Positions 43,483-54,099 of a DNA stretch of 64,000 bases are shown one piece after another. The position numbers and the translations under genes were made by a program. Under the pieces are notes generated by a model that saw nothing but the letters and a program-made list of their open reading frames with translations, was not told the origin of the DNA and ran no database searches. This DNA is from Cristatella mucedo (taxonomy: Eukaryota > Bryozoa > Phylactolaemata > Cristatellidae): contig WPIO01000046.1 of assembly GCA_009760855.2 (NCBI GenBank), positions 2,165,501-2,229,500 on the forward strand. The letters are read 5' to 3'. Position 1 is the stretch's first letter, and the number at the start of each line of letters is the position of its first letter.

Positions 43483-43598
43483 CCATTCTTGTGACGGCCA
43501 AAACGCGTCTGGAGTTCAGAATACGAGTGCAGAAGCGTGCCCGGTCGCAGCTGGCCGATAAGGTCAATGTGCTACAGACTGAGAAGGAAACACTTCAG
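43483..43598 (+). CDS. HVCN1: Voltage-gated proton channel, post-S4 and coiled-coil exon
   Basis: The acceptor follows CTTTTTTTGTGACGACTTTTAG; the donor is GTAGGT. Two bases complete an alanine codon, then ILVTAKTRLEFRIRVQ, KRARSQLADKVNVLQ, TEKETLQ. The family pattern is S4-NGIIxSVKTRSE followed by a coiled coil that pairs subunits into dimers; here the sequence is NAILVTAKTRLE. A heptad register runs across this exon and the next, with leucines every seventh residue (L of SQL, VL, TL, NL) and V, K, V, C at the other core position. The segment is in the cytosol. The donor is phase 0, matching the C-terminal exon at 50544. Identification rests on position, phase and these motifs. Confidence 0.87.
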
Positions 43599-43861
43599 GT
43601 AGGTGTGCCAATTACTCGCCATAAGAAGTGCACTACTTTAAAGAATTGCTGCTCTGCAACTGAAAGGCTCACTTGGAGTTGACACGCCCACACATCCTTT
43701 AGGTTCTCTTTAGTTCTGAAAATAAACATGGCATTCTTGAAAATCATTACAAAGCCTACGGTTGCACAGTTTATTCGACTTTTTTTGTCCACCATCTCTA
43801 AATTCAGGTACAGTGTATGTACCACAGATCTTCCGTCTCGGGAGTTCCGCCCGACTGACAA

Positions 43862-44010
43862 AACGAGCTGGTTTGGTCTAGCGGTTAATGTGCTCGCCCC
43901 GACCAAGGTCTGACTGAGGTCGTGGGCTCGAACCCCGAGGCATATGTGAAGCGCCTGAATAGAGATTAAGTTCTCTTAGGGCGCTATATAAATGAATTAT
44001 ATTTTATAAA
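43862..44010 (+). repeat. SINE-2 copy, well preserved
   Basis: GAGCTGGTTTGGTCTAGCGG (A-box region), CTCGCCCCGACCAAGG, B-box GTGGGCTCGAACCCCG, GGCATATGTGAAGCGCCTGA, ATAGAGATTAAGTTCTCTTA, GGGCGCTATATAAATGAATT. It is the best reference copy because A- and B-box and tail are all clear. Confidence 0.92.
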
Positions 44011-44795
44011 TGAATTATATGGAAGTATTATATGGAATTAAATGGATTATATGGAAGCTTGTGCCTTTATTCTCAGTATCTCACAGCATCGCTAACAAGT
44101 AAAAGTCATTCTGTTGAATGTACACCAGCACTGCTGGGCAATTTTTTATGTGAATATCAGTCATTTGCTTCTCTCGGCTAAACAATTTGCTGTTACTAAA
44201 TACAGTATCTAATAAGAGAACCTTCCCCTTAAGGCCAGCCGTAAGAGTAGCCGGCTCCGAAGGGCAGCAGGGAGCCTCCTCGTGGAGGCACACTTGGGGT
44301 ACCGCAATTGCCGGTTGCCGGCTCTAGCATCCCTTACATTGTTAAATGCTATATAAACTTGATAATCATTATTCTGTATGTAGCAAACCCTTTCAGCTTG
44401 ATCGTTTGCCAGCTTGCAATGAGAATAATTGGACTCTGACCGTTAATTAAAAAAGCTGACTGACAACTCGATCCTAGCATGCTCTACGTTGTTGTTCATA
44501 GCTTCATAGCTACCAAACTGTCCGCAGGTTGACTCATCTATTTGTTTTATTGCTATACAGGTTTGCTATTTATTCACTGCTCAATGTCAAAATCAAGTTG
44601 CCTGTCTTCCTAGTTTCCTCTTGTTGCTTTCACGAAATGTGAGTGGCTGCTGAAGTACCTGCCAAATTAAAACCTGAATTCAGTTGAATAACGGTTTCCC
44701 GACTGTGCCTGGCTGATCATGTCAGCATTTTGTAGTGGGGGCAATCATTGTTTTTAGATTCCTTAGCTTCGTCAATACGTTCAGCCTCGTAGTAG

Positions 44796-44962
44796 CTGGT
44801 TTGGTCCAGCTGTTAAAGTTGCTCTCGCCCCGATCAAGGCCTGGCTTAGGTCGTGGGCTCGAGCACCGAGGCATATGTGAAACACCTGAATAGAGATTAA
44901 TTCTCTATTCAGGTGCTTCACATATACTTAAAGGTGCTACACAAATGAATTATATTAATAAT
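44796..44962 (+). repeat. SINE-2 copy with inverted tail duplication
   Basis: AGCTGGTTTGGTCCAGCTG, B-box GTGGGCTCGAGCACCG, then GCATATGTGAAACACCTGAA. The tail then folds back on itself: 44873-44896 and 44902-44925 are inverted repeats. After that come AGGTGCTACACAAATGAATT. Confidence 0.88.
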
Positions 44963-45604
44963 TTATAAGCTTTTATCGTTGCTAGAAGCTTTGTGCTCAT
45001 ACTTTGTGTAAAACGCCTGCATTGAGCTGCTGAGTACAGATATCAGTGCAATTTAAACTGCTGTTTCTTAGCACCCTTTAACGTTTTTCGAAACGGCTTT
45101 GCATCATTTTTTTGCATCGGCTGGGTTTTGTTATGTATCAGCCGTGATGTACAGGCATAATGGCACTGTGGTCCACTGTAGTCATTGTTAGTCTCCTCAT
45201 CGATATCCTATCGCACGAATGCTGTAAGATCCCTTAATTGCAGACTAAAAAAGTTCAAACATTTGTAATAATGGAATTTGCATTTCTCGCATGCGGTCCC
45301 AGCTGGCCTGCATGTAGACTGGCTTGAAGCTGGGTCTATCTACGTTGGCCAATGCTCGAAGTCAATTCAACTAGCTAAGCTTCGAACTAGCCATGCCTAC
45401 TCTGTCTGAACTGTTCATAGTCTTTCGGAACGTTCGAAGTCCAGTCAACAGCAAACCTGTCTCAAGTATGAACTATCTTTGAACTAGCTTCATCTACACT
45501 CTCAACACTGTTTGGTTTGTGACCTCGTCATCTGGCTGCGATGTGTGCATCAGCTTCGTCTGGCAACCAGTGAGTAAGAGAGACAGAGAGACAGGGTGAA
45601 TGAG

Positions 45605-45714
<110 letters not shown>

Positions 45715-46132
45715 ACACAGAGTGAGAAGAGAGATCTTAAAGGACCGTACGTGTAATCGCACAGTTAACTTGTAAGGTTTCCCGAACGGAGGAAACCAAT
45801 ATAAACGGTGCAGAATCCAGCAGTTGAAACTAATGATCGACTGTTACTTTCGGCTGTGGCAGTAGTAGTAAAAGGCGATGTGAGAAGTAATCAAGAATAG
45901 AAGAAACGATAGATAGTGTGCTATTGAAAATTAAATATGATTATCATCGCTGAAATGGGGCGATCTAAAGCAGACACGTTCTTTTTAGATTTGGTCCGGC
46001 CCTGCTTGCAATGTCACCCAAACTAAGGCTCGTGTGTATGCCCAACACCGGGTTTGATTCCCTACGAAGGTAGCTTTTCCCTATCAAACGGCTTGTCATT
46101 TGCACTAGCAGCCTATGCACTAAAGGCAACGG

Positions 46133-46666
46133 TCAGGTTGCTACCGTCGTGTCAGGGAGCACCAGCGTCACGAGCGTGCAGTGGGCCTCGAGCAAGAGCA
46201 GTGTGGGGCCTTGGCAAGGCACGGCAGCAGCACCTATTTTGGGGCTCGCAGTCCAATGGGCATTAAGCCTGGCGCCAGATGTGCTGATCATTAGAGACTC
46301 GGCCATATCCTGTAGCACAGCAAGAATTTGGTCCAGCCTATTGGTTGACCGACCGGTGCCTTCCTCGGGTCTTTCACTCGGCGCTACCTGCCAGCTGCTG
46401 TCTTGCGCACCTGTCGACCACTGCATGCATGAAGCTTGCGGCTGCTCTCTGCCGAAAATCGCTTGCCGCATGCCGCACTCTAGCACTCTTATAGCACTTA
46501 TAGCACTCTTATATCTTAGCACACTGCTTATGATGCCAGGCAGTTCAGAAGTTGGCTCGGCATGTGCTGAGCTGAGGAAGACCTTCACTGAGACGAAAGG
46601 GAGATGCGCATTTGACGCTGGGCACCACTGGTTTTGATTGAGCTTCCTTTTCAAATAGAGTAGCAT
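46133..46666 (-). CDS. Unexplained 177-codon open frame, minus strand
   Basis: This is one of the longest repeat-free frames in the window, antisense to the proton-channel gene and inside its largest downstream intron. The most protein-like part reads RPEEGTGRSTNRLDQILAVL then QDMAESLMISTSGARLNAHW, with a predicted amphipathic helix (LDQILAVLQDMAESLM). A 162-codon frame on the + strand overlaps it, so at most one is real and the base composition favours long frames here. I recognise no family and see no splice or poly(A) signals that settle it. It could be a remnant of a mobile-element protein. Confidence 0.2.
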   Translation of the reverse strand: MLLYLKRKLNQNQWCPASNAHLPFVSVKVFLSSAHAEPTSELPGIISSVLRYKSAISAIRVLECGMRQAIFGREQPQASCMQWSTGAQDSSWQVAPSERPEEGTGRSTNRLDQILAVLQDMAESLMISTSGARLNAHWTASPKIGAAAVPCQGPTLLLLEAHCTLVTLVLPDTTVAT

Positions 46667-48654
46667 TCGGTGAGCAGTTGTAATGCATGCATCACTTCAC
46701 ACTTGGTCGAAGCAAAAAGCTGTACAGCAGTCCCTAGATGCCGGCGTACGAATGCATGCAGCTGTTTCTCAGCCAACGTATGCAGGCTCTGCCGCGAAGT
46801 AGTCTTTGCTCTGTCGCGCACATTTACTCACTTGATCAAGCTGGCAATCCGTCCAGCTGCCAAATTTGCCATAGTCTTTTGTGAGATATCGCTCTGTCCT
46901 TTTAAAAGCAACCTGCAAAGCAATAGCCCGCAAGAATCTATTGAGATCATACAACTGCAGTACGACTGAGTTTGATGCTCTGGGTGAACGTGTGTTTGTG
47001 GAATGCTTTAACAGGCTGCCGTTCAGACAGTTTATGGGGCCGTGTTCTCCTATCCGTGAATTATTGCTTTACTGAAGTATACCAGGTCATTGAGGTGAGC
47101 CATGGGCTTAAACGAAATAGATCAATGAGAACGAATCCTGGCAAAGAATCCCAATAGAAGTTGCCTGCTGGGAGCAGTCACGGGATCATGAGAAATGCCC
47201 GTTTCCATGCCCCGGCCTTGCTCGTGTGGGACGTCTCCAATCTTAACTGTACTTAGAGGCCATAGATCAATGAAAATATATAGATGATGCTGCTGGTGTT
47301 CCCTCCCCCTTGCCAAATTGATGGTTGGTTAATATTGAGCCGTGGTTCACCTATGACCTGTGTGGCACTTATTCAACAACCATTATTTACGGGGATCTGC
47401 AAACCTCCGTGTCTCTGTCACTGTCACCAAGAGAGGAGATAGGGAGGCAGTGAGCAGAAGAAAGCGAGTGAGAGCGTGAGATGAGAGTACGTAGGAGCAA
47501 GACAATGGAGAACGAATGAGAATGTGTCAATGTGTCAATGCCTGGGTATTGGCAGAGGCGGGCTGAGAGAGTAAGCCCTCCCTTCGGAGGCGATTCAAGA
47601 ACTCAGGCACTCCGTCCTAATGTGCCCCTACCCGGACACTTTTAAGACGCCGAAGCCTCCAGCCCTAAACAGCTAAGCATGTTACAAGCACTGTGCAGTT
47701 TGCTAGCCCCTCGTATTCTGGTGCCCACGTAGGCTTGAAGTTAGGTATATGAGTCTCATTGGTAAAAAGCCATTGAGGAGGCCCGGTCAGGCCACAACGA
47801 CATCACTAAAGGTCACTGTGACTACCTTGCATACCTAGACCATCGGTTGTTCGTGCGTGCCTCTTGGGTTAGGATGCACGGTAGAGCCTGCAGGAGACCC
47901 GTGCAGCTGAGGCTATGGGAGTGAAAGGCCCAGTGTGTCTCTGGCACACATGACGATTATATGGCATGGAGAGGTAGCTCAGGTACGCGCTGAGACTGCC
48001 GTGCAGCACACTACTTACACTCCCACTGAATAAACTGTAGCCTTCCATCATGTAGTCATCCATTTGGAGGTCGTGTTTTTTTCGGCTCTGCCTCAGCAGC
48101 AACCCTGCACGAGTTACCATGGCACGATAGGCTTACGGCATGATGTGCACTCTGACTTCGATCAGCCGCCTTGGCTTGAGTAGGAGCCGACTAAATCTGC
48201 TATGCATTTTTGCGGCAAAAGTACTCCGCTGTGAATTGCATTGCCCTACTACAGCATCCTCTAAAATGAGCCTCCACCAGTCATTGCCATGCAGGAAACG
48301 ATCCATTTGCATTGCAGCACTGTTTTCCAAGCTGGGACCAGAAGTAGCAGCATAGCTCTGTTGGCCAGCTACTGCAGTTAAGCTGTTAGCTAATAGCACC
48401 ACAATGGGGCTGTCGATGCTGGCAGAGGTTCCTATGTAGCTGTTTGCTAGTAGACAGCCGTCTGTTAATCATCTTTACACATGTCTGTTCTCATTTGTGG
48501 CCTTCAGCACCAAAACAATTATTATGCTTACGGCAGGTGTGCTATTTCCAATCAAACAGCCCTTCAGGTAGTGTAGACTTGAGCTGGACAGCTGTGTCCA
48601 TCGTGCCCCAACACGTGATTTATTGCCTAGCTGTTATCATATGGGCCGGTCGCG

Positions 48655-48960
48655 TTTATGGCCGTGTTAATCCTGCTGTGGCCAGTTTATTTATGTCCCA
48701 GCTGCATAAATGGCCTTGTTATTCACACTGTGGCTGGTTTATGGCCTTATTATCCCCCTCAGTGCATGACCGGAGTTTATGGCCCTGCCACTAGTGTGAG
48801 AAGGGGGCGAAGGCAGTAGTTCGTCTTGCTGCTCCGTGCCTTGTACAATAAACCGTTGGCGTTATTCATCGGCTGGCTCTCTGATGGGCGAACCGAACCA
48901 CATAGGTCATGCCGGTTTATGGGGAAATAGTTCATTCGGAGTGTGGTTTACGGCCTGCAG
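48655..48960. repeat. Cluster of TTTATGGCC-like units
   Basis: Units of the type GTTTATGGCC recur irregularly: about 48654, 48737, 48776, 48916 (TTTATGGGG) and 48947 (TTTACGGCC), with ATAAATGGCC in the other orientation at about 48706. Spacing is uneven, so it is not a simple satellite. Confidence 0.45.
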
Positions 48961-49757
48961 AGGTGGAGCAGTTCGAACACTGGAGGGGAAAGGGGGAGTG
49001 CTGTGCTGTCGAGCCCCAATAGGCGCCCACGAGAATGCACGTCTCCATGAGCCGCCTCGGTGTTCTGCCTGCTCTTGCTTACGTGCTGTTGGGAGAGCCT
49101 TAAACTAATTCTGCCCCAACAAGCAGTCTCATGCCCCAACACACACAACCGGTTGGCAACAGTGCAGACATACCGGTCATCGTAAATTGATCTGCCATTC
49201 GTCCAAGAGCAGCTGTCCTCATTAATTAATTCCCACATTCTGAGGTATTGTGGTCCGATTGGCTGGTCTCGTGCAATGCATCTGAATGCAGAATCCACGA
49301 TGCTTTTCGGGTCTGTTCCTGATTGGTGTGCTGCTTGCAAACCTTCCTGACCTACCACTCAGAAGCAGACCGACTACTTTCCCAAACCCAGCCCTACTTG
49401 ATCCTCTTGCGATCCATCGTTCCTTGCCTCTTTCCAGCCTTAAACAATGATGCGGCCTCAAGTTTTCAGGAATCTCTACCCCGAACCTTGACTAGTAGAG
49501 ATGCAGCTCGAGACCAAGGCGACCAGTTCCACTCTTGAGCTTTTTACGTGCCTTTACGTCTTCTTCCTTTTCATTCTCACTCACCGTCGGTGCTCCTTCT
49601 TTTAGTCCTCCCCTCACCTCTATCTCCTTTGTATCTATCTCCCTTCCTTCTTCTCTTATCCTCCTCCCCATCTCCTCTCCCTCTTTCGTTCTCCATCGTC
49701 CGTGTATGTGCAAGCACGTGCACGAGCTCACACACACGTTAATTAAAGTAAAGGTCG

Positions 49758-49910
49758 GCTGAATAAGCAGCCTCGTTTATATTGCAGCAGACACGCTTTT
49801 TTGTCTATCAACTTGCCTAGGGTAGGCAACAATAGATCCCTGCTGGAGAAATCGAACCAGCGACCTGGTTTTCTAAGCGCCTGCACCTTGCTTCAGGGCT
49901 GAGGCTCTTT
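49758..49910 (-). repeat. SINE-1 copy, diverged
   Basis: On + : AAGCAGCCTCGTTTATATTG, CAGCAGACACGC, a hairpin remnant, GAAATCGAACCAGCGACCTG (B-box complement), then TTGCTTCAGGGCTGAGGC. Confidence 0.6.
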
Positions 49911-50543
49911 TGTTAGTGGGTACACTTGCGACTGCTTCATGATCAGACACAGCTCTGACGTGCCAGAAGCTGGGCAATGAGCCCTGCAAGTTTGCCTGGT
50001 GTACTGCTTTGATATTTAGCTACTATGCGGCAATCATGCTATCGGTAAGCTCGAGCTTGCTACCTGAGTAGTTGCCTGTAATTGGCTCAGGTCGACCAGT
50101 AGTGGCAGATTCGAGCTGGGGCTTTCGGTTCAGACTGCTGCCCCCCCCCCCGACCTATAGTGTTGCACAAGGTTTCATCCACGTCATGAATTACATTGCA
50201 AAGTCAAAGATTCGGTATCCAAATGGAATCGTGCTTCCTAAGATTTCTTAACTTGATTTAAGATCTCTCTATTGCTTGGCTCCATCTGTCAAAGTTGCCT
50301 CTGCTATACGAGGTTCGTCCTTTTCTGCCACGTAGAAATCCGTGGCCACAGTCATTCGTTTAGCTCTTGTGCAATGCCGAATGAATGCTGCACAAAAAGT
50401 GTTGCTGCGGCACTGCCACAGTGGTTGGCTGACCAATCTGTGCACTGAATCGAAATAGCCGTTTGAATAGCTCGATTAAGCCATTTCGTGTGCTCAAGCT
50501 CTAGGGCCTCCTTGCTAGCTGTGATTTTTGCTCTGGCTTGCAG

Positions 50544-50630
50544 GAGCACGTCGATAATTTGCGTATCTTGTGTCGAAACTACAAGATATCAGAAGACATA
50601 GTGCAGGCTGCTGCACCTTTTAGTAAGTAG
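50544..50630 (+). CDS. HVCN1: Voltage-gated proton channel, C-terminal exon with stop
   Basis: After acceptor GCTCTGGCTTGCAG the exon reads EHVDNLRILCRNYKISEDIV then QAAAPFSK and TAG at 50628-50630. It continues the coiled-coil heptads of the previous exon (V, L, L spaced correctly). It also ends at the same place as vertebrate Hv1, whose C-terminus is a short tail after the coil. AATAAA follows at 50812. The last codons contain a perfect donor, GTAAGT at 50623-50628 overlapping the stop, so an alternative transcript could splice out here to 51399. The 338-codon joined frame (stop included, start exon missing) compares with 273 residues in human Hv1; the excess is mostly the S1-S2 loop. Confidence 0.8.
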   Translation, partial: EHVDNLRILCRNYKISEDIVQAAAPFSK

Positions 50631-50811
50631 CATGCTTACGTGCGCAGCATGCTAATGCCCGGGTACAGAATTGGTCATTTGGCGGCTATAATCTCCGTTG
50701 GGAGTCTTTTTGCCAGCGATCAAGTCGATTTGATATGAACGGTTTGTCTGTACTGACATTTAGTCGATAGGTAAGAGACTTGTGTGCTGGCTGCTTGCAA
50801 GCACCAACTGA

Positions 50812-50817
50812 AATAAA
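50812..50817 (+). promoter_or_regulatory. Candidate polyadenylation signal AATAAA
   Basis: Canonical hexamer about 180 bases after the channel stop codon, the expected place for a short 3' UTR. No other AATAAA lies between the stop and this point. Confidence 0.5.
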
Positions 50818-50979
50818 ACTCTTCTCGCCCTGCCAGCTGCCCTTTTCTCGGCAGTTCTCCGAAGATAACTGGCCTCAGCAGTGTCCGACACACAACTGAA
50901 CCCCAAATGCCTCAGGCGCAGTTGTTGCCCCCAGGCTTTGAAATCATCCCCTCTTAAATCCCCAAGATAAAAGTGTCGT

Positions 50980-51110
50980 TGGGCTATAAACTGGCCAATG
51001 CCTGCCATAAATGTCGGCGGGCCAAAAACTGGCAACAATGCAAAAACAGGCCAAGGACTGGCCACAACAGGAATGACAAGGCTATAAACCTCAACGGCCC
51101 ACCAATCAAA
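50980..51110. repeat. GGCCATAAA-like units, opposite orientation to the 48.7-kb cluster
   Basis: GGCTATAAACTGGCC, GCCATAAATG, GGCCAAAAACTGG and GGCTATAAACC recur within 130 bases and resemble the reverse complement of the units at 48655-48960. Confidence 0.35.
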
Positions 51111-51398
51111 CACATTTAGGTCCCAGCAAGTTGTAGAGATCTAGGCCTCCTCTCGGTGCTGTTATTCAGCATAGTCTGATGCCTGATTGTGATTTATTCG
51201 TAATTATTCACATGATCATGCCTCGGCTTGCATCGGACTGGCAAGAGCCTCGGTGTAGCTGCTATTCTCTACTTTAGGTTATGTCCTTTGTTTGAGCAAG
51301 CGTTAATTGCTTCTCTACATTTGCATTTAATGTAGAATAGCCCCCTGTTTCTTAGTATTGCCAAGTGCTACGGCTATTCATTCGGTTTCATGGCACAG

Positions 51399-51649
51399 TT
51401 CCAGACCACCCTGCCGGTGCATTGAGGAAGAGGAAGCAACTGCCAACGTCTCGTGGCTATAAAATAACTGACGATGCGACAGATAGTAACTTGGGATTTC
51501 TTTCTGAGGTGTCTGGCGGTGGCAAGTGGAGAATTCGTGGCGTGTTTTCACTATATAAGGTGCAGGTGCTCTTTATCCAAAGGGATACCATCGTGCTAAC
51601 TGCAGGGCCTTACTGGCAAGAAGCCTTGAACATGCTAAATAACAAATAA
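51399..51649 (+). CDS. Candidate alternative C-terminal exon of the proton channel
   Basis: The acceptor TTCATGGCACAG ends at 51398 and supplies the two bases needed if the previous exon splices at the GTAAGT at 50623. The frame then reads PDHPAGALRKRKQLPTSRGY, KITDDATDSNLGFLSEVSGG, GKWRIRGVFSLYK and on to TAA at 51647-51649. The first 50 residues look like genuine hydrophilic protein, with a basic cluster RKRK. Support is phase agreement and composition only. No poly(A) hexamer was seen nearby. It could equally be a chance frame or belong to another gene. Confidence 0.3.
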
Positions 51650-52787
51650 TATACCGTGCATTTTTTTAATGTTTATTGGACAACCTAATTATGATAAAAT
51701 TCTTGCTGATCACCCTATCACTTGGTTCGCCATTGAACCGATGGTGGATAAAGTGATTTGTTTCTCCTATTCTTGATCACCATTCTAGAGAGTGTCAGTC
51801 CTCTGCAGTGAATGGTGAGAGATCGTCCTGCCCCTTCGTCCAGCTAGCTAGCTGCGTTTGGCTATGGGATGTCTGTTGGGTGTGTGCTAACAATGCAGTC
51901 ATTTACGTTCGTCCACTATCACAACCTTTCTATGGACATTTCGAGCATGAGCTAACAAGCAGATGGATGACCTGCAGGTGAATGCACAACTGCAGTCGTG
52001 ATCATCTTTGTTCCATGCTAGCAAGCACCTTAGTCCGAATTACAGTCGGTCTGCACGGGATTTTTCCATTAAGGTGGGTGGTTGTCCACCTAATCTGTGC
52101 CTACACACTTGCCTGCTTTGCCTTCCTTATAAACTTCCTCCTGCTGCATTATGTGCTATCTTTGACTAGACTCAAGCACTGGCCTCAAGAGCGCTGTGCC
52201 GATGCCGATCTCGCTTGCTGATGGTGGCACTTGTCGAAATGCAATGGCAATAGTACCAAAAATGCCGTTTCAAGCCATGCTTAGGCTGTGGCTGCTGCTA
52301 ATGAATTCGCTGGAAGTAACACGTGCTTTTACAGAGCAATGCCATGCACACATGCCTAGCGATACCGTTTATCCGTGCCTCATGGCACATCCAGCCGTAA
52401 GTGTAATTCGTGGTCAACTCCTGCCCCCCAAGATGTGCCTTACAGATTTCCTCGTTCGTGGTAGAGGCTATGGTGTGTGCAGTCCTGCAACCAAGTTGTA
52501 CGGCCAGTTTTTCAGTCTTTGCAGTGCTTGAAACTGCTGCACTGCCAATATAGGGGGGGGCTGTCTCCAGCAGTGCTGCTATCGCTGGAAGCTCTGCTGC
52601 CTGGGCTCTGCTGTCTGGCACTCTGTCGCACCGGTGCTGCTGTTGCGGTCGCAAGTGGTAAGTCAACCACGGTGGACCACTCATTTGTATCAAAATAAGG
52701 AATAAGGTGTGGGCTTTCGGTCACAGCCAGTGCTCGACGTGTCTTCGTACTATGTGGATGTTATGCTGGAGAGTTTTCGATTGCTTA
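51650..52787. other. No gene seen
   Basis: Open frames at 51982-52221 (hydrophobic), 52196-52531 (+) and 52298-52693 (-) overlap one another and match nothing I know. Confidence 0.4.
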
Positions 52788-52925
52788 GCTGATTTTACAG
52801 CCTCATTTATATAGTGGCAGAAGAGCTTTTACAGCTATCGCTGCCACTTGCAGCAGTGGGCAATAAAGAATTGCCCACTCAGGACTCGAACCCAGGACCT
52901 GGTTCTTGAAGATTGAACTCATTTG
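52788..52925 (-). repeat. SINE-1 copy, well preserved
   Basis: On + : GATTTTACAGCCTCATTTAT, AGTGGCAGAAGAGC, GCCACTTGCAGCAGTGGGCA, ATAAAGAATTGCCCACTCAG, then B-box complement GACTCGAACCC and CAGGACCTGG. Confidence 0.85.
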
Positions 52926-52954
52926 ATAGCTCCCTCAAAGCCTACGCGGCATGC

Positions 52955-53357
52955 ATTTGGTAGCCAACAGACTTTATTTCATGCAGCCACGTGGGTATTC
53001 TGCAGGAGAATTTTGTATAGCGCACTCACAGCCTAAGCGGCTTTCGGTACGCATTCGGTTGCCAACAGACTCCGTCTCACGCAACAAAGAGAAAGTGGGA
53101 AGCATAGCAGAGTCGGCAGAGCAGTTAAGATAGTGAGCAGCATAGAAGTAGCAGCCCAGGACCGCTAAAAAAGATGTGCCATAGTCGGCAGTAGGAGAGT
53201 AGTTGTCGTTGCATAAGAATTGTGGAAGCGAGTTGCACAGTCTAGGACCTGCAGAGCTAAAGCTTCTGTTGCCAAAGGTCTTTAAGCGGAGGAATGGAAC
53301 AGCTAATCTATTGTCCAGGCTGAAACGGATGCAGCAGTTCATCACAAGCGGTGTCAT
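52955..53357 (-). mobile_element. LINE-B copy, 5'-truncated
   Basis: Minus-strand frame 53357-52974: LDNRLAVPFLRLKTFGNRSF, SSAGPRLCNSLPQFLCNDNY, FLAVLGCYFYAAHYLNCSAD, SLLRETESVGNRMRTESRLG. It is the same protein end as the copy at 62.3-62.6 kb, open to its stop. Confidence 0.88.
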
Positions 53358-53442
53358 TTATTGAAACCGGGAGCATCGACCCTTCAATACGTCCATCTGT
53401 CTGGGCGTTGTTGTTGCGGTGGATCATTAAGGGCTTGCATCC

Positions 53443-53931
53443 ATGTTTTACTATCGGATAAGTTGTATAGCCAATTTTTTAGCTGCACATTGTACAGTTC
53501 TCTCATGCATTCAGAGGCTAAGCCACGGGGTGGCTGCCACCCCGTGGCCTGGTAGGTGGACAGCGAGTCCGGCACAGCTGACGAAATATCACGAAATGGC
53601 CGGTATGACTGGCCATTTCGGCCACTTTTTGCTTGCGGAGGCGCTGGGGGGGGTGCCCCCAGACCCCCGTGCCACCCGGCACTCCAATCCTGTCTGTGTC
53701 TGCCTGCATTGCTGCTGCTTGGCATTCAGGCTCCTCTTGGCTCTGGCATATTCCTCGGCCAAACTTTTTTGGCCAGTGGTGAAAGAGTACAAAACGCCCC
53801 AGTCTCAAAAACTGATGCAAAAAGTCGACGGAGCCGAACTTTACAATCGTCATCAGCTTGTATCCGCTGCCAATTTACTTTCTTCGGCTGGCAAAATATA
53901 CAATCACACGAAATTCGGTCCTCCTAGATGA
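53443..53931. other. Palindrome-rich segment with overlapping frames on both strands
   Basis: Four close inverted repeats occupy 53522-53690: a 13-bp arm pair around a single base (53522-53548), a 10-bp pair CGAAATGGCC/GGCCATTTCG (53592-53620), CTGGGGG/CCCCCAG and GTGCC/GGCAC. Frames of 162 (+), 123 (+), 113 (-) and 111 (-) codons cover the same bases and none resembles a known protein. It may be part of a foldback-type mobile element; no termini were identified. Confidence 0.35.
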
Positions 53932-54099
53932 TTTTTAAACGAAGCCTTGTTGACTGGCGAGTGCTTGAACGAGCTGTTTGCGCTGCAGGCGTAAGGCTGT
54001 GCAATCCTGGGCAGTTACGGATGCCGTACATCAGCGCAGGCGCATATGAAAGCTTCTGTGCTGTTGCTAGCTCTGGTTGGGGGGGGCTCGCTCACTGTA

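Noticed and set aside
43868-43935. Possible true tRNA genes at the A/B-box sequences of SINE copies
   Set aside because: The same head recurs many times attached to SINE tails and lacks a full cloverleaf; these are tRNA-derived repeats, not tRNA genes.
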